64,000 nucleotides of DNA from Blasia pusilla. Lineage: Eukaryota; Marchantiophyta; Marchantiopsida; Blasiales. Shown here piece by piece: positions 23,311 through 36,160 of this stretch. The stretch is from NCBI GenBank assembly GCA_050084515.1, contig CM114275.1:20274001-20338000 (forward strand), given 5' to 3'. Position 1 is the first letter of the stretch. Every line of letters begins with the position of its first letter. The translations under genes and the position numbers were made by a program. Under the pieces are notes generated by a model. The model searched no databases. It was not told where the DNA came from and saw only the letters and a list, made by a program, of their open reading frames with translations.

Positions 23311-25943
23311 ACATGTGTCGTAATAGGAGGTCACTTGAGAGGACGGGTGTGTCGCGCCGGAGGCTTTTGTTCATCAGAGGGTTGTTGCATATTATAATAT
23401 CGATGCAAAGAAAAGTAAATTCATTTTGGTATAAGTGTCACATTTGCTCTCGGCAGGGCTTTTTATGCATGTCGGTCTTTTTGGCAACCAATCGGTCTGA
23501 TCGGAAATTTCCAAAAATTATCAAAGTCTTCCACCTTTAACAAAGAAATTAGATTTTCCGGGCCGGATTTTTCCAAAATATCGCTAGACACTTCAGAAAT
23601 TCTTAAATTTTACCGGCTTGCATTACAAATAATTCCAGTTCTAGGAAATCCTAGGATGTCACTACTTTAAGGGGACAACGGTTGCTAAGACCTGTGCGGA
23701 ATGGCCATCACCATTGATTATGCATTTCATGTTGGAGGATTTTTGGGGTTATGTTTGGACTACACCTAATCATACATTTGGAGTTATGAAAATTTCCCAT
23801 CTTATCTTGATTTACAGTGATTAAAAAATTGAGAGCTACAAAAATTTGCCACAAATTGGATTTGAGAAACCCTCTTATTTTTCTTGAAGTTATCATAAAT
23901 TGGTTCTTAGTTCTTTTACATAAATTTTCATTTGGTGAGTACTTTTGGACATATTACCAAAAAAATTTCTTAATATCTCTCCAAAATTTTGGAGTGGAAA
24001 TGGAAACTCTTGCGATCATATGATTGCAAAATGAGAGCATCTTTGTGGTTAATTCTTCTTATAGGTATCCCCCCTTAGAACAAGAGGGAAGAAGGTGTCA
24101 TAGCAAAGAAATATATTTGAATTAAATTTATTTTTGACAATCAAATATTTTGATCTATTTTGAGAAAAGTGAAAAATGAGAAGGAAAAACCTCTTCCAAC
24201 TTCTTATATCATACTGCATTATTTTACTGAAAATTTTAGTACTTTTTTTTGAATTTTATGGTATCGTGCCATAAAATTTATTTTTTTGAAAGGATCGTTA
24301 TTGCAAAGTTACAAAGCAACTAAGGTTACTTACTTAACTATGAACAAATTCTACTCAAATCGCAAGAAATCTCCTATTTGCAGAACTATCTCCGAAGAAT
24401 ATTTCAATGGGTGCTTATTGCCCTTTTCTCTAAAAAAATTTACCAATCCTATGTATCGCGGGGCATCAATTCACTCCCATGAAAGCCTTTCCTTGGGATA
24501 GAGCTATCCAAACAGTCCCTCATTGGAGTTGGGTCAAGGTTCGTGTTTGCTATTTTTTGCGGAAAAAAAACTAAGGGCCATTTTTGGTTTGATACTCGTG
24601 TTTTATTTATCTACATATGGTTCAAATCTTCTACCCTTATGATGACTTCTCCCACCTAGTCATAAGAAGTATCATCAAAGCCCTATAGAGGAAGTGAAAT
24701 GAATCACCGTGTGAGTTATGGGACCCCAAACTAAGAACTAGTTAATCTCATTCCTTTGAAATGGATTAGAACCTAGAGTCAACACTACTTCCATTAGAGG
24801 GAATTTGGAACATTTTTGGATCTCTAGTGTTTCTCATTTACAACAATATTACTGTAAAAAATTCAAAATAACCTTCATTTTCTTATTTCATTTTACGGGA
24901 AAACTACTCCCATGACTTCTTTGCATATTGCAATGAAAAAAGGAAATAATAATGAGAGTTTACTCGATACTAAAACTCCAATTCAATCAAAATAAAACAC
25001 ACAAATCGAAGAATTAGAGTGGAGAAACATTAGTAGTTCTTATGAGGACGCATAAAAAGAATTAGATGACGAGTTAAGGGAAAAAGATAAAATAAGATTA
25101 ACTCTAAAAAAACAATAAAGATCCATGAGATCCTCTTCATGGGGGAATTTATAAAGTCACAAAATGTCCTTTTTCTTTTTATTGTGATATTACTATTTGG
25201 AAATTTCCTAGGGACGTGTTGTTATCAATCATTCCGACACAATAGTCAAAGGTGAAGAAAGACCTACAAATCCTACCATTCGACTTATAAGTATTTCTAA
25301 TTTATTTAAAAATATAAATAAATGAAGAAACATATAAAGTCTCATGAAACATCCACACGCCTCATTAATGAAGTCCAAATACGCATTTTCTATAAACGAA
25401 TTCTAGGGACATATTTTTGGAACTAAGGACAAATATTACAAACTCTTTGGAGTTGTACAAAACAATGAGTGATTACTTTCTTCATTTTACCGCAAACAAC
25501 TTCCACTAGTTTGAGCCTCTCTCTAAAATTATTTACCATGGCTAATTTTCTTCTAGTTCCTTGACTCTTGAAGTTAGCAATACTTGCAAAGAAAGAATTA
25601 TTTTTTGTATACTCACATGGTGTGAAGTCAATCACTATCTACATGAGCATAGAAAAATGCATCAAGGGCCATTTTCCATGATATTTGGAAAGTAAACGGG
25701 GTAGGAAGGAGAAGTATGAACTGTTTTGGGTACTATAAAAAATTGACTTCATGCCATATTTTTCAAAATTCTCAGAGGGGAATAAATAATACTTTGGAAA
25801 CTGAATCGATTGGGGGTTTTTAGTGGTAGTGGAATCAAGTAGTGTATATGGGCTACCGAACCTCATCAATATCTGTTAGAAAACCACAATATTTATTTTT
25901 CACACCTGAATAATATAATAATATTTTTCAGGTGTTTGGAACT
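23311..25943. other. AT-rich intergenic, no gene seen
   Basis: Repeat-like but unassigned sequence. Frames are short and without family resemblance. The first 150 bases are less AT-rich (GTCGCGCCGGAGG near 23350) and may be a scrap of the GC-rich island on the other side of the retrotransposon. Confidence 0.4.
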
Positions 25944-26090
25944 TTGGATCGATATGATATCTCGAATAATTCAAATAAAATCTCCAATATGATAAAATTA
26001 TTGGAGATTGCTGTAATGAGCATCAAAATAATCTCAAATAATTTTATCATATTTTGAATAATTTTTTTGGATTGATATCATATTTCGAAG
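25944..26090. repeat. Imperfect inverted repeat, hairpin-forming
   Basis: Arms of about 60-65 bases (25944-26009 and 26029-26090) around a roughly 20-base loop. The inner 23 bases (AATATGATAAAATTATT plus the GAGATT end) match almost perfectly, while the outer parts share TATGATATC and AATTATTCAAA with small gaps. The left arm holds a second, smaller hairpin (CTCCAATA/TATTGGAG). It may be a foldback MITE or small-RNA hairpin; no function can be claimed. Confidence 0.65.
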
Positions 26091-29000
26091 GCATAAGAAT
26101 TTGTGAGAAATGCATGGATTGGGAGAAGTATGCGTTGGAAATGAATTGCAAAAAGAGTTCAGCACTTTGAAGGTGTTGCATGAGGGGAGAAAGTGATTAT
26201 AATTCTCTTGTTAGGATTAAAGCACCATGAGTTGGAAGAGCGTATGGCATACATTTTCTACTTCCATCCCATTGACAAGATTTTTTTTTTCGCTTGCAAG
26301 TGCAATTTTCAAAGCTTCCAAGAATGGAAATTGGTGCTTCAAATCATAGTGCAAAACAAGATTGCTGCTCCTAACTAAAAAGAGGAGTTTGACCAACTAC
26401 TTAAAAGCTTCTCTTTATGAGTTTTACCTCTATGGCATCATGCAAGCAAAATAAGTCTACGTTATAAATAAAATAAAACAAATTGCCTAGGTTTATGTAA
26501 TATCGGTTGGATATGAAATTTCTCCCCAACAAAATTCTTATACCTTATGTGAAGAATCTATGCTATTATTTGAGGAGCATTCTTCAAATGGCGCCAACTT
26601 GAACGCTCACCACGTGTCTTTTTAAAGATCCGTTTGAATGTTTGACACATGATATGAATGCATGGTTGAATAAACTTAATCTGGCGTTTAGGGTTGCGGG
26701 GACCGTGCATCCCATTGTCCCTCACAGATCGAAACTAGTATGAAAAAAGGAAGGGTTAATTTTCCATACCGAAGATCCTCAACAACATTCTATGTATCAA
26801 ATAGTCCCACCCATTCTTCCACGCATTTCTGAAAAGAAATTTAAAATAATCTCTAATATCATTTTGATATGTTGAAAAAATGTCATTTTGGTGTGTTGAA
26901 AATCTTGAATCAAGAACTCCTATTTTCAATACATATTAGTTTTTTTTTTTTTTTTACATAAGCTCATCTCAAACGCCAAAAAGTTTGAAATATGGACTTC
27001 ATGTTTTCCAAATTTTAACGTTATGATTTGGATACCAACGTGCCACCAACGTCTTTCGTATGAGTTTAAGAAGAAATAAATACGTATTATTTTATTTCTT
27101 AAACACGTGGAGCCCCACATTTCCACCCTTTTTTAATTAGCAAAATAATAACTCTACCAGATAAATAAAGAACCAAACTGACTTATTAGAAGAAATACTA
27201 CGTAAAGTACCCACAATGGCACACTTTGTCTTCTAACGTGTAATGAGAACAGAATCATCCAATGGAGAAAATGATAATTATTAAGACCAAGACCCCCACT
27301 AAAGATGCGAACATGCCATGACAAGAGCGACTTTGTAAAATAATAATTATTATAAGTGGTTGGTGGAAGACCTTTACAAAACGTGATGGAGAAGTCTTTA
27401 TTTCGCACAAACAGAGGCCCAAAAGATCAACAAAAACATGTCTATTGCTTCCATTATGCGTACTTAACCCAATCGAAATAAGTAAAATAGCTGTGAGGAT
27501 AGCATAGTGCATATTATCAACGAAAAAGGAGGAGGGAGAGGTATACAATTAGCAACTTTAGGGTGTTCTAACTTACAAGAACGTACGCATTAAGGGTGGA
27601 CGGATTAATTAACCGGCATTAAGGATAGAGGAATTAATAATGGGTGTGATGGTTTAATATGATAGAAACCATGGGACTTTTAGATATTCTTTCAATGGTA
27701 ATCATTTCAATATGGATATCTTAGAGCAGGACTATATGATTTTTCCATGCATAAACTTTGTTTAAATTTTTTATTTTCATTTCCTAAAAAAATTGGGGAG
27801 GGGCCTTCCTTCCTATCTAGGAATTTTGGAGTCTTGCTCCCATGTTCCAATAAGACGCATATGGGGTCTCTTATTGCTCACATGATTTAAGCATGTTAGA
27901 GAAATTATCCTACTACATATTATACATATTGTAATTCATTTTCCATAATATTCCACCGATGAGATTTGAAGATTAAATTCAATACGTGCATGAGAAAATT
28001 TAAGAAAAGGGGAAAATTATAAGAAATGAGTCACAGAGAAAAATGTAAGAGAGAGTAGGATAGGAGAATGAGAGGAAAGTAGGCACTTGATGATATGACA
28101 CCAAATATCAATCCAATGAGGGGTACTTCAAGTAACAAAACTTTCTCCTCCTTAGACATCCATCATTACTTTTCACATGAGCCATAATAATCAAGATTAA
28201 GAAAAGCAGAAAATTGTAAGGAAGGTGCAAGAAAGAAAGATATGGGAGGGAGTATAAAAGGAGAAAGAGAGGAAAGTATGCACTTAGCGATATGACCGTT
28301 GTATGCCCTCCCTTACAAGGAATATCTATGATAGAAATAACATGACTTCTTCTTTCCCCTTAGTTTGAAGTACATGTAAGGATATACAGCATTTGGTACC
28401 ACTAATAGTACATTGTGACGCACTTGGTTGGATTTGTAGAAAACTCCAATAGATAACCTTTTTCTTAGTTTAGAATACTTCATTTGAGGAGCGTTTTTGA
28501 AACGGCGCACACGCGTTCTTTTTGAATTTAGGAATTTATGACACGTGGCATCTATTTCTTTTACGAATCCAACACATGTATATTATGTACATTTATTTAC
28601 ATTAAATTGCAGGATCCTAACTAACTAAGTTTGTTTTTAAGAAGTATGAACTTCCATCCCACCCGAAGAAGAGCATCATAGTAACTAGGTCATAATTTAG
28701 CTAGATAGGTTTCTTGGAAGATCCCTAGATTCTTATAAGAAGCCAACTTCTCCCAAGCAGGGTCCGGGGAGTTTTTTAGAGACAACCGATATATATCCGG
28801 TATGTATAAAACCGAGTGGAAATTTTTGAAATTTTCTTCATTCCGGCCGGCTAAACAGATACAAAGGAAACCCTGCCTGAAACGTCGATTTTTAGCCGGT
28901 AAGTGAAAAACTGAAATGAAAATTCTCAAATTCTTCCGGCTAGCTCAACACAAAACCTCGGCTCTCCCCGGACATCGCTCCCAAGTCCCATTTCCCTTCC

Positions 29001-29100
29001 AAAAATGTACCAAAGGACATTTATTGCTAGTTTCGTGTTTCCGGCATAAGTTCCATGGGGGAGTTAATTATTTGTATCCGTGAAATTACGACACCCCCAT
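26091..29100. other. AT-rich intergenic, no gene seen
   Basis: Contains two loosely similar segments (26570-26660 and 28480-28560: TTTGAGGAGC...GGCGC...ACGTG), probably remnants of one repeat family, and poly-T at 26940-26956. No coding frame could be supported. Confidence 0.4.
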
Positions 29101-31053
29101 GGAATATGATAGATTAATGTGCGAGAAAAATAGACGAGGGCGGAAAGTCGGGAGTGTGCGACCGTTGTGAGTCATCCGGTGGGAAAGGGGCGAGGAAACG
29201 GTGGGGAATATATATGAGGGTAAAGAAAGACGCGGGGGAGCGGCAAAAGAGGAATAAGAAAGGAACGCACTCACGTAGCAGCGACTTTTGGGTCGTGTGT
29301 CGTCCGTCGCAAGAAGCGATTAGGGACGGCGTCGACCGATGTGCTCCCGTCGACGTGTGCGTGCAGGATACACTTCTTTGGATACACTTAATCAGTGCAG
29401 ATTAGGGCCAGGCTGCACTAATCGCTCCGAGAAAAGGCACGCAGCCAGGCAGGTAGGCAGGTGCCAGCTGACGGTCGGTCGCTCCCACGGACGGACGGAC
29501 GGGTGCCGCGATTTCCCAGCCGTAGCCGGTGCAGCTCCTCGAGCTATTTCCACTGCGATAGCGGGCGCTTGGGTTCGGCCCGACTCTCTCTCGGGCAGGG
29601 CAGGGCAGGGCAGTACCACCGCTCTCGGCCTCGCCTCGCCACCGCGCAGCGCGCAAGGCAGCGAAGCGAAGGGCAGGGCAGGGCAGAGGCTTCGGACCGG
29701 ATGGAAACATGCAGGACGACGGGGACCGCTACACCGCCGCCGACCCGAGGGAAGGAAGGGGAGAGTCTTTGATCTTGTCTAGTATGTGTGCCTTCGGGCT
29801 CCCCCTCTTCCCTCTCTGTCTCATCGTAGCAAAGCAGTCCTCACAACACAGCTTCTTCCACTCTGGTGGTAGCTTCCGCCACGCCAGGCACAGGGAAGGA
29901 AGAGGGAGAAGGAGAGAGTGACAGAGAGGGAGAGAGAAGGAGAAGAGGGTGAGCGAAGAGGAGGAGGAGCAGCAAGAGAGAGGGAGGGAGGAAGGCGGAT
30001 GCAGGCGGTGTGTTGAGGGTTCGGAGAGGGAGAGGGTGCGGGTGGGGGGTGCCAGAGGGTTGGTCGACACTCTACGCGGCTGGCTATCGATTCTGGAGTC
30101 GCGTGGAGCGGTCGACGATTTCGGAGGTGGTGGCAATCGTGAGCCCGGGAGCCGATTCTTTGGCAGGTTCTTTTTTCATCCCTCTCTAGCGCGTGCTTTG
30201 CTTTGCTTTCCGTGGTGAAGTGGTCGCTTGCTTGCTCCTGGCGTGTTGGGGCTTGGAGGGGGCGGTGACGGGTGGGAGATCAGATGAAGGTCATTGTCCC
30301 TCCGTTTTCTCTGTGTCGTGGTTTTGATCTGTCCCTCCCGACGTGCGGCTCTCCTGCGCTCGGGCCAGTCTCGGATCGCCGTCTTGTCGTGTCCGGTGGC
30401 TCGGAAATGTCCCCATTTCGGTCTTGTTTGCAGTGCCTGACTCGGATCCCCGCTCACTAGTGGCGCTGAGGAGTTGTTGCATGGTCCGTTTCGTGTGTTT
30501 GTACGAAGATCGCCCCTCGTGTGCGATCGTGGTAGGTGCCGGTGTCCATCCGGGTCATCTTTATCCTGATCTGCCTCTTGTAAGATCCGAGTCGAAGGAA
30601 TTTTGCTAGTCCTGCTGAGCTGAGCATTCCATTCGTTAAAAACAGCCAATGCTTTCACGGCGCCGTCGTTGTCACTCTGGGTCGGGTGCTCGTCGATGGA
30701 TGGTAAGGATCGGTTGATGTGATGGATTATTTTCCTCTGCAGGTTGTTTTCGGCACTCTCGTAGTGCTGCCGATTGGGGTTTCGATGCGAGACGTGCCAC
30801 CTTGAGGGCGGGGTGGCGACGCAGTGAAGACATCCGGGTTTGTTCCTTGGTAGTGAAGGGGAGGACTGAAGTGGGGTTGTGACAGAATCAGCAAAGCTGA
30901 TGTTTTGTGGGCCCGATGTGGGGGGACGAATCCTTTCCACGGGTGCAACCGACCGCGAGAGAAATATTTCTTGTTTTGTGATCCAGGTGGAAGAAACCAG
31001 TCTCGAGGAATTGCGCGATTTGGTGCAGCGGGCGTGGGTTTCTCCGTGCATTT
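29101..31053 (+). promoter_or_regulatory. GC-rich promoter and 5' leader region of the CCCH-Pumilio gene
   Basis: GC content rises abruptly at about 29.1 kb and stays high into exon 1. It holds period-5 arrays of GGGCA (about 29589-29613 and 29670-29688), GGAC repeats (about 29489-29502), and purine-rich AGAGGGAG runs (about 29897-29995). A strong acceptor-like TTTCCTCTGCAG ends at 30742, so a 5'-UTR intron is possible, although I cannot fix its donor. Many upstream ATGs and short frames lie in the leader. The transcription start is not determined. Confidence 0.55.
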
Positions 31054-34000
31054 ATGGAACAGGATGATGAAGAGTTTGAGCAGCTGTTGGGAGAAATCCC
31101 GCGAGCAACCTCGGCGCCCCCCCATTTAGAAGAATTGCAGAGAGCGTACGGAGCCGAGCTGAATAACTCCCCCTTTGTAGCTTCCCTGAGAGAAGACAGC
31201 AACCTCCCGCCTGTGAAGCCTTTCATAGATATCCGCTGTGACGAGCAGTACGAGAATTTTTACCGCAACTACTCCGGGGGGAAGAAGCTGCCTCCGCCCA
31301 TGGAAAATCGCAACCTGTACACTGAATTTCCCCTCCTGATGTCTCCCAAGGCGTCCTCCAACCACATGTCGCATTTCTTAGGCGGTCTGGCGCTAGATTC
31401 CCCCCGCACCATGGCAGGGCTGAGGCCCCGCCAAAAGCAGGATCAGCTGAACACGCCGATCACTTCGAATAGCAATTCGAACAACGATCCCGGTAGAACA
31501 TCTTCTCCCCCCAATGATCACCATCATCCCCCGAAATCTGCCGAAGATCGTTCGCTTTCTTCCGCGTTCGGCAACTTGAGCTTCGAAGAGAGCCCGAATA
31601 ACGGGATGATCGGAGGCCGTCTTCACGAGGAGAAGGGCGTGAACGGGGATGGCAGGGGCACTTCCAACGGGGGGCTGGATCACGGCATGGTCTTGGGAGC
31701 GAGCATGCCTAATGGGCGCGGGGCTTCTTCCATCTCCAACGGGCTGTACTCGCATTTGAACGCCTTCTCATCAGGGTTTGGCTCCGAGTCGAACGGAACG
31801 CTGGACGCGTTCAACAGGTCGCCCTCTTCCACCATGGAGCTCTTCGCTCAGAAAACTGCCGTGTCTGCCGCCATGGAGGGATCGAGCAACGGGGCCTATG
31901 CGGGGCTCGAGGGCTACACGGGCCAGGTCGCGCAGGACGCACTGGAGAAGTTCCTGCGGCGAGGCTCTAGTACCCCCGCCATGGACCCCCATGCGTACTC
32001 CGCGGCCTCGGCCAGGCACGGCAACGGAGTGCTCATGGACGCCTACGGAACCAACTCCGCAGCGGCTGCGCACGCCGTTGCGCTGCAGCACCAGCAGATC
32101 AATGATGCGTACGCGGCCGCCCTCGCCGCGGCCAGGATCGCCCACCCCGCAATGTCGACCCCCTCCGTCAACGGCAGCGACCTGTACAGCGCGCTGGATT
32201 ACAATGCCGCCTCCGCCCGCGCCATCCAGCAGCAGGCTCACCGCATCCAGGTCCAGATTGAAGCCGAGCAGAGGCTCAGGGAGAGGCAATACCTCCAGCA
32301 GCAGCACAACAACCACATCAGGTTCTTCGCGCAGCAGCTCCAGACCCAGCAGCAGCAGCATTCCAACGGTGGAGTGGGCACCGCACCCAGCGCCTTCCCC
32401 AGCTCCAGGGGCCATTCCCCGACCGCATCATCTGCTCGCCAAGGCGCCCTGCACCCGTCCGGGGGAACGGCGGTGGCTGCCCACCATCTCAAAACCGCCA
32501 GGAATCACGAGCAGTTGTGGAATGTTCAGGGGGCAGCAGCCGGGGGAGCTGCTGCCGTCACTCATGGCAACGGTGAAGCCAGCAGGAACTCCATCGCCAA
32601 CAGCATCTGCCGATACTATGCTCAGGGGTACTGCAGTCGCGGGGATGCCTGTCCTTTCCTCCACACTCAGTCTCAGGCCTTCGGCTCCGTCAGGGGCTCA
32701 AACGGCTCTAACTTCAAAGACGGCATCCGCGAGGATCGCCTCATCACGGACAAGATGCTTCCGAGGAGATCGGCCCCTCGAACCGCCGCTCCTGCCATCG
32801 CTGCCAATCCTGTCCAAAGAAGGAAGTCCGAAAGTCTCTCTAATGGAAACACACCGCACATGAACGGACACTCTTATGTCAATGGCCATCAGTCGTCACC
32901 CATAAGCTTCAACGGAGAAGTCCACAACCACATCCACAGCGACCACGGCTTGGATTATGAAGGCACCAGGCACTCCATTGTCGGTGCCAACCATCTGTCT
33001 CAGCAGAACCAGCAGCCCAAGTACAACACGCTCGAGGAAGTCGAGGGAAGAATTTTCTCGATCGCCAAAGATCAGCATGGATGCCGCTTCCTACAGCGCA
33101 AATTCGATGAAGGGGGTCCGGATGACGTCCAGAAAATTTTCCAGGAGATCATCGACCATATTATTGAACTTATGACAGATCCATTCGGCAATTACCTTGT
33201 TCAGAAATTGCTAGAAGTGTGCAATGAAGCCCAACGTATGGAGATTTTACACGTTGTCACAGGAAAGGGGGAGCTTGTCACCATCTCCCTCAACATGCAT
33301 GGGTAGGTGCCCATGTCTTCGCTTGTTGTCATTGTCTTGTGGGAATGTATCCTTTCACCTTAAGCTCTCTACTTACTACAAACTGCTTTCTGTCAGTCCA
33401 AACTCGTCGGTTTGATTTCAGCCGTATGTCGGGCAGCACAATCTGGGTAGATCCGACGGTGATGGTCAGTGCTCTGCTTGTGATGGTGTGCAGAACCCGA
33501 GCTGTTCAGAAGCTCATCGAAACCCTTAAATCTCCGGAACAGGTTGCTATGGTCATAGCTTCTCTCAAGCAAGGTGTGGTGACCTTAATTAAGGATTTGA
33601 ACGGGAACCACGTGGTTCAGCGCTGTCTGCAACGTTTGAGCACCGAGGATAGCCAGGTAAGCTACTCCATGCAGACATCTCCTGCTGGAAATGAGTGCAA
33701 GCAAAATGTTTTAGGGTTTGGCTCTCGTCGTGAAACCTCGGCTCGGGTGAAATGATACAAGATAAGATTTTGACGGCGTGTTTCTTGTGACGAACTCTTC
33801 ATCATATGCCTGGTTATCACCAGGGTTATGCATATTTTCCTGGAGCGCTTTGATGGTGATTTTGATTTGTTTGTGAAGATTCTGTCGATGACATAATGGA
33901 TCTCCCGTGTATGAGTTTTGATCTCTCAACTGTTATCCCTCCTTTGTCAACAGTTTGCAATCAGGCCCCTTCTTTGTTTGCCTCCTCTTTGTGTAGGGTT

Positions 34001-35234
34001 CTTACCAATCTAGTGTGAGGTTGCAGGAGTAAGACTCTTAGGGTTCTCTGTGCTTTGTGGATGGTTTTGTGGTTTAAATCCCATGGCTTATTCGTTTTCA
34101 CCAGTCCTGCACGTTTCATGAGCAGAGAGCTGAAAGAGACACCTAGACGGTCAACCTCCTCTCCTGTTCTCTAACTTGGGGACTATCCTCTATTGAGGCC
34201 AGTATCCTGGAAGCTTACCAGTTCTATTTCTATGCTTGTAGCAGTTTATCTTCGACGCGGCAGCGCAACACTGTGTGGAGATTGCAACACATCGTCATGG
34301 GTGTTGTGTGCTTCAGCGCTGTGTAGACTTTGCATCTGGAGCCCAGCAACAACGGTTGGTAGCAGAAATTGCAGCTAATGCGCTAGTCCTATCCCAGGAT
34401 CCTTTTGGGTGAGTATATTCTCAAGTGTCGAACAAGCCTACCCATCGATTTTGCAAGATCTTAACATGATTCTTTGATTAGGGCAGAGATTTATGATGAC
34501 GGTTTGGAGCTGGGGTCCTTATATTGCGTGGTGGGATGATCTGATGGTTCCAATTCTCTTCAATGCATCCAGGAACTATGTGGTCCAGTATATACTGGAT
34601 TTGGGAATGCCATGGGCCTCAGTAGAGGTGATGGTGAGGCTGGAAGGCAATTACCCTTATCTTGCCATGCAGAAGTTCTCCAGTAATGTCGTGGAAAAAT
34701 GTCTCAAACTAGCTGGTGATGAAAATCGCACCCGAATTGTCCGAGAGCTTATGGGCAGTCCACGACTTGGTCAAATGTTACAAGACCCATATGCTAATTA
34801 TGTTGTGCAGTCTGCCCTCACGGTTGCAAAGGTTGGTACATGTGGAATTCCCCTCTTTCTTTTGTTTACCCTAGAAGGTTGTGGGTAGTGATGGATGTCA
34901 TACCCCTGGAATGTTGTAGGTGGTGATATATTACTCCTAGAATGTTATGGTTGTAAATATTCTTATAAATTTGCATTCAAACATCTGTCACAAGGCAAGG
35001 ATTTGATGAATTGTAGTTTCTCCCACAGGAGTTCAATCTGGTAAAAAATCCGGACTGTCTCAAAGATCCTGTGTGAAGTTGTGTTCTTAATGCAGTTCCT
35101 AATTTCTGCCGGTTGTGTATATTCAGGGATCTTTGCATACAGGATTGGTCGAAGCGATTCGCCCGCATTTATCAATTCTCCGCAGCAGTCCTTATGGGAA
35201 GCGCATCCTCTCCCGCACCAATCTGAAAAAGTAG
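31054..35234 (+). CDS. CCCH zinc-finger Pumilio RNA-binding protein, 5 exons
   Basis: Sequence-specific mRNA-binding protein of the Puf family, related to the Arabidopsis APUM7-12 group; such proteins usually repress translation or promote mRNA decay. Exons: 31054-33302, 33494-33656, 34245-34408, 34573-34831 and 35127-35234 (TAG), all GT-AG with frame kept; 980 residues. Residues 1-510 are low-complexity (Ser/Asn/Ala/Gln-rich, poly-Gln runs). A CCCH finger CRYYAQGYC...CPFLH lies at C519, C527, C533, H537 (C-X7-C-X5-C-X3-H). Eight Puf repeats follow from about residue 660 to 975, with recognition triplets CRQ, NYQ, TRQ, NHQ, CCQ, NYQ, SNE, NYQ for repeats 1-8. By the known code this predicts UGUAUAUA, the standard Pumilio site. 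It ends TNLKK. The first ATG of the long frame is used; it begins an acidic MEQDDEEFEQLL start. Confidence 0.93.
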
Positions 35235-36160
35235 TATCGTCATGGTTCGACATCAGTGAACTCTCCTTCGTCAATGCTCGATAGTGGCAGTGAAGGAGAG
35301 TTCATTCAATCTCTCTTATGAGAGAAAGGTGTATTGGTCTCCTCTCATGTGTTCTATAGTAACAATTTTGTGTCGTCGATTCCATTCATTCGGCATAATG
35401 TACAAAGCAAAGATGTGTGGTCAAGGGGTGCATACGAGCACACTGTATTTTGGGTGGATTTTAGGGCCATATCACACAAAGCAGTAAGATGAGCTTTGAA
35501 TCTGTACATCAGAGCATGATTGATTGATGCCAAGAGAAAACAAGGGAGTGCTCGTTAGAATCTGGCCTCTTGGCCAGGATTTATCCCCCATTTAGTTGCA
35601 GCAAATAGGCCCTGTAGAAGAAACATTTGTTGAGGAAATATGGAAAACCAAGGGTTAGGGGGTGGGAGCTGTCCTGTGTGAGGAGTCTCCCTATATTTTG
35701 GCCACATTGTATCAGTTTTCAAGTGGACACCGCTCGAAAGACTAAAGTTGCAAGGTGAGTATTATGGTAGGACAGAGAAAGGGTCATGTCAAACATAGGT
35801 AGGTTAGGGTTTACTAGTGACCACGTTAGCACGGCGCCAGTAAACTGTGTATGTTCTACCCTCTCCAGCATAAATGGAAGTGGAAACTTCAGGGCACCCT
35901 TCTAGCAGTCAAGCTGGCCAATCAAAAGATAATCTGTAGGTGATGAAAAGAGAGATGCTGTAGTCAGGTTGTATCAAGCCAATTTTTTGCTGGCTAGAGC
36001 ATTGGTGATTTTAGATTTAACCTCTACCAATTCATTTGTTGCAAGATGGCTTTGCGCTGGAGGGAATATGCCCTGCACTGTTGTATCGTAAACGGTAAAC
36101 TTTTTAAATTGAATATCACATTTTCATTATGTCTTCGCCGTCCTGTATTCGTCTTCATAC
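35235..36160 (+). other. 3' flank of the CCCH-Pumilio gene
   Basis: AT-rich compared with the gene; likely 3' untranslated region in the first several hundred bases. No UGUANAUA Pumilio site was noticed here. No other gene was recognised. Confidence 0.5.

Noticed and set aside
31778-32863. 361-codon open frame (+) and several long minus-strand frames overlapping the CCCH-Pumilio exon 1
   Set aside because: GC-rich coding sequence opens alternative frames; composition is Arg/Pro/Ser-rich noise and the true frame carries the conserved domains.
34952-34959. TGTAAATA, a match to the Pumilio site UGUANAUA in the Pumilio gene itself
   Set aside because: It lies in the last intron, so it is absent from the mature mRNA; an 8-mer is expected by chance.
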